A stretch of DNA of 64,000 bases from Acidobacteriota bacterium (GTDB lineage: Bacteria; Acidobacteriota; Terriglobia; Terriglobales; Acidobacteriaceae): contig JAKBHH010000006.1 in NCBI GenBank assembly GCA_021836865.1, forward strand, positions 1 to 64,000, given 5' to 3'. Positions 60,260-64,000 of this stretch are shown one piece after another. Both the position numbers and the translations under genes were made by a program. Numbering within the stretch: position 1 is the stretch's first letter; every line of letters begins with the position of its first letter. A model generated the notes under the pieces. The model saw only the letters and a list, made by a program, of their open reading frames with translations. It did not search any database and was not told the origin of the DNA.

Positions 60260-60475
60260 ATGAGGGTTCCCATGATTGTTTCCAAGGTTCAAAAGATGCC
60301 AAAGATGAACAGAGTCCCTGCAACAACTGCCACGGAAGCGCCGGTGCTGAACAAAGGCGTTGCACACGACACAATCAGAGAGCGGGCCTTTCAGATCTAT
60401 GAAAGCCGTGGCAGCAAGCCCGGCCTCGACATGCAGGACTGGCTCCGCGCCGAGCAGCAGATCAGCAAGCACTAA
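60260..60475 (+). CDS. DUF2934 small protein
   Basis: 71 residues. The C-terminal half, HDTIRERAFQIYESRGSKPGLDMQDWLRAE, is the DUF2934 signature (R-A-Y/F-x-I/L-Y-E-x-R-G-x-x-P-G-x-D-x-x-D-W-L-x-A-E). The N-terminal half is basic and unordered. The domain is frequent in Acidobacteriota and some Proteobacteria; its function is unknown. ATG 60260 or 60272 are possible starts. Confidence 0.75.
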   Translation: MRVPMIVSKVQKMPKMNRVPATTATEAPVLNKGVAHDTIRERAFQIYESRGSKPGLDMQDWLRAEQQISKH

Positions 60476-60530
60476 GGCGACCCTATCCAAAGCGACGGTA
60501 GCTCCGGCGAAAAGGCTGGAAGGGGTGACT

Positions 60531-60803
60531 ATGGCTTGCTCAATCTGCAACGATCTGGGGCGTGCTCTTGCAAACAGAAGCAAAGAATACGTCCTGGCGC
60601 GCTCTGCGTCGTATTCCCTTGTCAGTTCAAGGTTTGTGGCCTACGACATGGTCGAGATGGAGCGCGCACGGAGTGAACTTGCGACGCATCGCTCGGTATG
60701 CGTCTACGCCGTCAGCGAGGCTGGCGGGCGGCTCTTGTCTCGCAGCGCCGCATCCGAGGGCAGCAAGGCAGGCTCAGGGCAGGTGGCAGGGTCTCGCCGC
60801 TGA
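60531..60803 (+). CDS. Small conserved-type protein of unknown function
   Basis: 90 residues beginning MACSICNDLGRAL, with a Cys-x-x-Cys near the start and a long helix rich in Arg, Ala and Ser. GGAAGGGG lies 5 nt before ATG 60531, so the start is well supported. I have the impression that proteins beginning MACSIC are frequent in acidobacteria, but no function is known. The ORF track opens this frame at 60360. Confidence 0.55.
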   Translation: MACSICNDLGRALANRSKEYVLARSASYSLVSSRFVAYDMVEMERARSELATHRSVCVYAVSEAGGRLLSRSAASEGSKAGSGQVAGSRR

Positions 60804-60857
60804 AGACTGGCCCATGCGGGCGGGTGTCCGCTCAGGCGGATTCCCTATACTACCCGC

Positions 60858-61451
60858 ATGAAGTTCACAGGCAATGAGCTGGCAGCTCTGCTGGTAGCCG
60901 TCAGTTTTGCGGCGGGGCTTAACGTCTACGCCACCGTGGCCACGCTGGGCCTGCTGGCCCATGCGGGTGTGCTGCCGCTGCCGCCCGGTTTGCACATGCT
61001 GGCAGGCTGGTGGGTGATCTCCGCCAGCGCCGCGCTTTTTGCTGTCGAGTTCTTTGCCGACAAGGTGCCCGCGTTCGACCTCATCTGGAATGCGCTGCAC
61101 ACGTTTATCCGCGTACCGGTGGCGGCGTTGCTGGCCTACCAGGCCACCGTGGCCCTTTCGCCCGGTGAGCAGTTGGCCGCCACGGTCGCAGGAGGTCTGA
61201 TCGCCCTGGTGGCTCACGGTGGCAAAACCGCCGTGCGCGCTGCTGTTACCCCTTCGCCCGAGCCGCTCTCGAATATCGGGCTCAGCATGGGCGAGGATGC
61301 GCTGGCCGTCTCTCTCACCTGGCTGGCAAGCGTGCACCCCTACTGGGCCGCCGCAATCACCACTGCCCTGGTGGCAGTCACGGTCGTCCTGGTCCGTTGG
61401 GTAGTCCGGGCGTTGCGGGCACTCTTCCGGGGAGCGGAGCGGGCGCTCTGA
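60858..61451 (+). CDS. DUF4126 family membrane protein
   Basis: 197 residues with four or five membrane helices. ELAALLVAVSFAAGLNVYATVATLGLLA is the start, then GWWVISASAALFAVEFFADKVPAFDLIWN, with the DUF4126 block, and GGLIALVAHGGKTAVRAAVTPSPEPLSN. The final helix (ITTALVAVTVVLVRWV) ends in a basic tail. The family has no established function. Confidence 0.82.
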   Translation: MKFTGNELAALLVAVSFAAGLNVYATVATLGLLAHAGVLPLPPGLHMLAGWWVISASAALFAVEFFADKVPAFDLIWNALHTFIRVPVAALLAYQATVALSPGEQLAATVAGGLIALVAHGGKTAVRAAVTPSPEPLSNIGLSMGEDALAVSLTWLASVHPYWAAAITTALVAVTVVLVRWVVRALRALFRGAERAL

Positions 61452-61520
61452 CGCCGGTCAGAGGGCCATGCAGGGTTCACCGTCCTGCAGCCGCGTGCCA
61501 CAGGCTGCGGTCGGCGCTCC

Positions 61521-62198
61521 TCACAACTGCTCGAAGATTTCGCGGAACTCCCACGCGCCTTGTTTGTGTGCGATCCACTCGGCTGCGCGAACGGCTCCGA
61601 GCGCAAAGCCGCGGCGGGAGTGAGCGTCGTGGCGGAGTTCCAGCACGTCGTACTCGCTGGTGGCGGTCACAACGTGCTCGCCTTTGGCGTCGCCCACGCG
61701 GTGCGAGATAACCGGAACCTCAACGGACGGCCGGACTTTTTGAATAATTTCCTGCAACGTCAGCGCGGTGCCCGAGGGGGCGTCGAGCTTGGAGGTGTGG
61801 TGGGTCTCACTGATGGCGAAACTGTACCCGTCGAGCTGGGCCAGCTCTGCAGTCAGCCGGAAGAGCTTTTGGACGCCGATGGAGAAATTGGTGCCATAGA
61901 GCAGGGCTCCTCCGCGGCGGTGGGCCAGGGCCTTCATCTCTGCGAGGTGCGCATACCAGCCTGTGGTGCCAACGACGATGCGTCCGCCGAGGGCCAGCAC
62001 GGCGCGCATGTTTTCGACGGCGGCTTCCGGCGCAGTGAAGTCAATGACTGCGTCGATGCCTGCGAGGCTGGGTGCGGTGAGCGCGGAGGCGTTGCTATTC
62101 TCTGTGATATCGAGGGCGCGCACGCCATGGCCGCGCTCGCGGCTGATTTCGGCCACGAGTGAGCCGGTTTTTCCTTTGCCTAAGACGAGAAACAGCAT
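61521..62198 (-). CDS. dapB: 4-hydroxy-tetrahydrodipicolinate reductase
   Basis: 225 residues. LVLGKGKTGSLVAEISRERG is a shortened cofactor loop (G-K-G-K-T-G), DAVIDFTAPEAAVENM and IVVGTTGWYAHLAEM are typical DapB blocks. ETHHTSKLDAPSGTALTLQEII contains the catalytic ExHHxxKxDxPSGTA motif. It reduces the dihydrodipicolinate precursor in lysine and cell-wall diaminopimelate synthesis. It is slightly short compared with the usual 240-270 residues. The start is 2 nt after lysC, implying coupled expression. Confidence 0.92.
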   Translation of the reverse strand: MLFLVLGKGKTGSLVAEISRERGHGVRALDITENSNASALTAPSLAGIDAVIDFTAPEAAVENMRAVLALGGRIVVGTTGWYAHLAEMKALAHRRGGALLYGTNFSIGVQKLFRLTAELAQLDGYSFAISETHHTSKLDAPSGTALTLQEIIQKVRPSVEVPVISHRVGDAKGEHVVTATSEYDVLELRHDAHSRRGFALGAVRAAEWIAHKQGAWEFREIFEQL

Positions 62199-62200
62199 CT

Positions 62201-63625
62201 CTACCTCGCGGGTTGGGCGGCGACCTTTTGCGCTTCGACGTCGAAGACTTCCGGATCGGGGTCCCTGAAGAAGGCGGCGTGCAGTGAGCGCACGGCCTCG
62301 TCGGCGTCGTCCTCCTCAATCATGAAGCTCATGTTGATTTCGCTGGCGCCCTGGGAGATCATGCGCACATTGATGTGGCGGATGGCGTTGAAGACCTGCG
62401 CGGCAATGCCGTTCTGGCCGCGGATGTCTTCGCCCACCATGCAGATGAGCGCCTTCTTGCCCTCGTACTTCACATCGGCAAGCTGGCTCAGGTCTGCGGC
62501 GATGGCCGGGAGCCTGTCGTTCGAGTCTACCGTGAGCGAGACGGAAACTTCGCTGGTGGAGACCATATCGACAGGGCACTTGTGCTTGTCGAAGATGGTG
62601 AAGATCTCCTTCAGGTAGCCGTGGGACATCAACATGCGGCTGGCCACGACGTCGATGATGGAGAGCTTCTTTTTGACCGCGATGGACTTGAACGGGCTCC
62701 TGCAGTGCGGGGCCAGTGATACGATGCGCGTGCCCTCGTTGGAAGGGTTACGGCTGTTGAGCACGAGCACGGGAATATTCTTTTTGACAGCGGGCAGAAT
62801 CGTGGCCGGGTGCAGCACCTTGGCCCCGAAGTAGGCCAGCTCGGCGGCCTCCTCAAAGCTGATCGCCTTCACGCGCAGGGCGTCGGGACAAACGCGGGGA
62901 TCGCAGGTCATGATGCCATCGACGTCGGTCCAGATTTCAATGGCTTCTGCATTCATCGCGCCGCCGATGAGTGCGCCGGTAAAGTCGGAGCCGCCGCGGC
63001 CCAGGGTGGTGGTGATGCCCTCTTCGTTGGCGGCGATGAATCCGCCCATGACGGGGACCTTGCCCTGATCGACGAGGGGCCGAATCTTCTCGGCGGCACG
63101 CTTTTCAATGATGCTGTCCTGCGGCACGGCCCTCTGGAACTGCGAATCGGTGACGATGATTTCGCGTGCGTCCAGGTGGGCGGCAGGGATGCCGTGCGTG
63201 CAGAAGGCTGCGACCACGATGCGGCTTGAGATGCGCTCGCCGTAGCTGACGATCAGGTCGGAGATGCGCGGAGTCAGCTCTTGAATGGCGGCCAGGCCGC
63301 GCAGGATCTCATCGAGCGAGTCGAATTTCTGGTCGATGAGGGTGATGAGCGGGGCGGAGGCTTTGGGGTCCTTGACGAGCGCGCAGGCGGTGTCGCGATG
63401 GCGGGCGCGGAGCCGGGAGCTGATGGCCAGTGCGCCAGTGCGATCTCCGGTGGCGGCCGAAGAGGCGGCGCGCAACAACTGGTCAGTGACCTTGGACAGC
63501 GCACTGACCACCACAACCGGCCTCTTGCCCATGGCGACACGCCCGGCGACGATGGCTGCGGTGCGAGAGATGGCGGCCGGATCTTCGACCGACGTGCCGC
63601 CGAACTTCATGACTACAAGGCTCAT
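62201..63625 (-). CDS. lysC: Aspartate kinase
   Basis: 474 residues. MKFGGTSVEDPAAISRTAAIV is the KFGGTS kinase signature, GRGGSDFTGALIGGAMNAEAIEIWTDVDGI the aspartate-kinase block, and two ACT domains form the last about 150 residues (IFTIFDKHKCPVDMVSTSEVSVSLTV and VFNAIRHINVRMISQGASEINM). It phosphorylates aspartate, the first step of the lysine/threonine/methionine branch, and the ACT part gives feedback control. ATG 63625 (MSLVVMKFGG) is preferred over the track start 63676. It lies between asd and dapB. Confidence 0.93.
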   Translation of the reverse strand: MSLVVMKFGGTSVEDPAAISRTAAIVAGRVAMGKRPVVVVSALSKVTDQLLRAASSAATGDRTGALAISSRLRARHRDTACALVKDPKASAPLITLIDQKFDSLDEILRGLAAIQELTPRISDLIVSYGERISSRIVVAAFCTHGIPAAHLDAREIIVTDSQFQRAVPQDSIIEKRAAEKIRPLVDQGKVPVMGGFIAANEEGITTTLGRGGSDFTGALIGGAMNAEAIEIWTDVDGIMTCDPRVCPDALRVKAISFEEAAELAYFGAKVLHPATILPAVKKNIPVLVLNSRNPSNEGTRIVSLAPHCRSPFKSIAVKKKLSIIDVVASRMLMSHGYLKEIFTIFDKHKCPVDMVSTSEVSVSLTVDSNDRLPAIAADLSQLADVKYEGKKALICMVGEDIRGQNGIAAQVFNAIRHINVRMISQGASEINMSFMIEEDDADEAVRSLHAAFFRDPDPEVFDVEAQKVAAQPAR

Positions 63626-63766
63626 GCAAGAAATCTCATCGTTCGTGGTGCGAGGGCGGGTCTCTTTGCTCCCCATCCCTCAGGGGCTCAAGCCCCGCTC
63701 TCTTTCGGACCCATTTTCGGCACGACTTGCGTCCTGCCCTGGCGCGAGGTGGATCCTGAGCTGCGC

Positions 63767-64000
63767 TCAGGCGTGCGTGGCGGCTTCGGCAACCGGGTCG
63801 AGTTTGCCGAGGCTGGCCAGCAGTTCAGCGTTGAGGATGGCCGCGCCGGCGGCTCCGCGAATTGTGTTGTGCGAGAGCACGGTGAACTTCCAGTCCAACA
63901 GGCCGCAGGGACGCAGTCGGCCCACGGTCACGGCCATGCCGTTGCCGCGGTTGCGGTCCAGGCGCGGCTGCGGGCGGTCCTGCTGAGGCGCCCACTCCAC
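63767..64000 (-). CDS. asd: Aspartate-semialdehyde dehydrogenase, C-terminal part (cut by window end)
   Basis: 77 residues remain. [22 protein letters not shown] followed by [23 protein letters not shown] is the highly conserved end of the Asd family of archaeal/eukaryal-like type (N-T-I/V-R-G-A-A-G). The enzyme reduces aspartyl phosphate to the semialdehyde, the step after lysC. The N-terminus lies to the right of the window. The frame is open to the last base, which supports a partial gene. About 140 nt separate it from lysC. Confidence 0.88.
   Translation of the reverse strand: MEWAPQQDRPQPRLDRNRGNGMAVTVGRLRPCGLLDWKFTVLSHNTIRGAAGAAILNAELLASLGKLDPVAEAATHA

Overview
The window looks like a chromosomal segment of an Acidobacteriota bacterium (Terriglobia/Acidobacteriaceae type). 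This rests on a lipoprotein built from choice-of-anchor-D (ASH-like) repeats, a DUF2934 protein, and the general protein style; it is inference, with no marker gene such as rRNA present. The left two thirds (about 0.4-47.8 kb) is one very large surface or exopolysaccharide locus, read almost entirely on the + strand. The right third (47.8-64 kb) is visibly more GC-rich and holds housekeeping and transport genes.

Region 1 (0-10.8 kb): the tail of an IS5-type transposase, a family 2 glycosyltransferase, then an atypical class II tRNA gene with a UUA triplet in its anticodon loop. About 30 nt after the tRNA starts a FemAB/GNAT-like acyltransferase gene. Next come an asparagine-synthetase-like protein lacking the glutaminase cysteine, a Wzy/ligase-type membrane protein, a GT39-like membrane protein, an MBOAT acyltransferase with its SGNH partner, and a polysaccharide deacetylase. 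Region 2 (11-23.5 kb): a secreted beta-helix protein on the - strand, a Wzx-type flippase, a GT32-GT2 fusion, an AlgD-like dehydrogenase, a six-hairpin protein, a GT4, and a Wzm/Wzt ABC exporter. The locus therefore carries parts of both Wzx/Wzy and ABC export routes.

Region 3 (23.5-43.9 kb): a pyruvyltransferase-like protein, a NeuD/PglD acyltransferase, a second asparagine-synthetase-like protein, and a nonulosonic acid block: NeuB/LegI, NeuC/LegG, PtmE, NeuA/LegF, PtmA-like SDR, a Gfo/Idh oxidoreductase and a second SDR. After these come a deacetylase, a DUF4910 aminopeptidase-like protein, an NDP-sugar SDR, a LegC-type aminotransferase, an unclassified GT-B-like protein, a GT4, a GT2 and an LhgO-like oxidase. 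The set resembles the GDP-linked legionaminic acid pathway known from Campylobacter.

Region 4 (44-64 kb): the ASH-repeat lipoprotein, a 1.2-kb stretch without a convincing gene, rfbD, a YceH protein, a tolC-MFP-RND efflux operon, an aldo/keto reductase, a Jag-like RNA-binding protein, a nucleoside hydrolase, a VOC protein, a radical SAM/SPASM protein whose 3' end is a 23-nt tandem repeat, several small proteins, DUF4126, and dapB-lysC-asd of the aspartate pathway (asd is cut by the window end).

The most interesting signal is the tRNA plus FemAB-like pair inside a polysaccharide locus that also has two AsnB-like ligases. It suggests, as a hypothesis only, that amino acids are attached to the glycan, partly through a dedicated (probably seryl) aminoacyl-tRNA.
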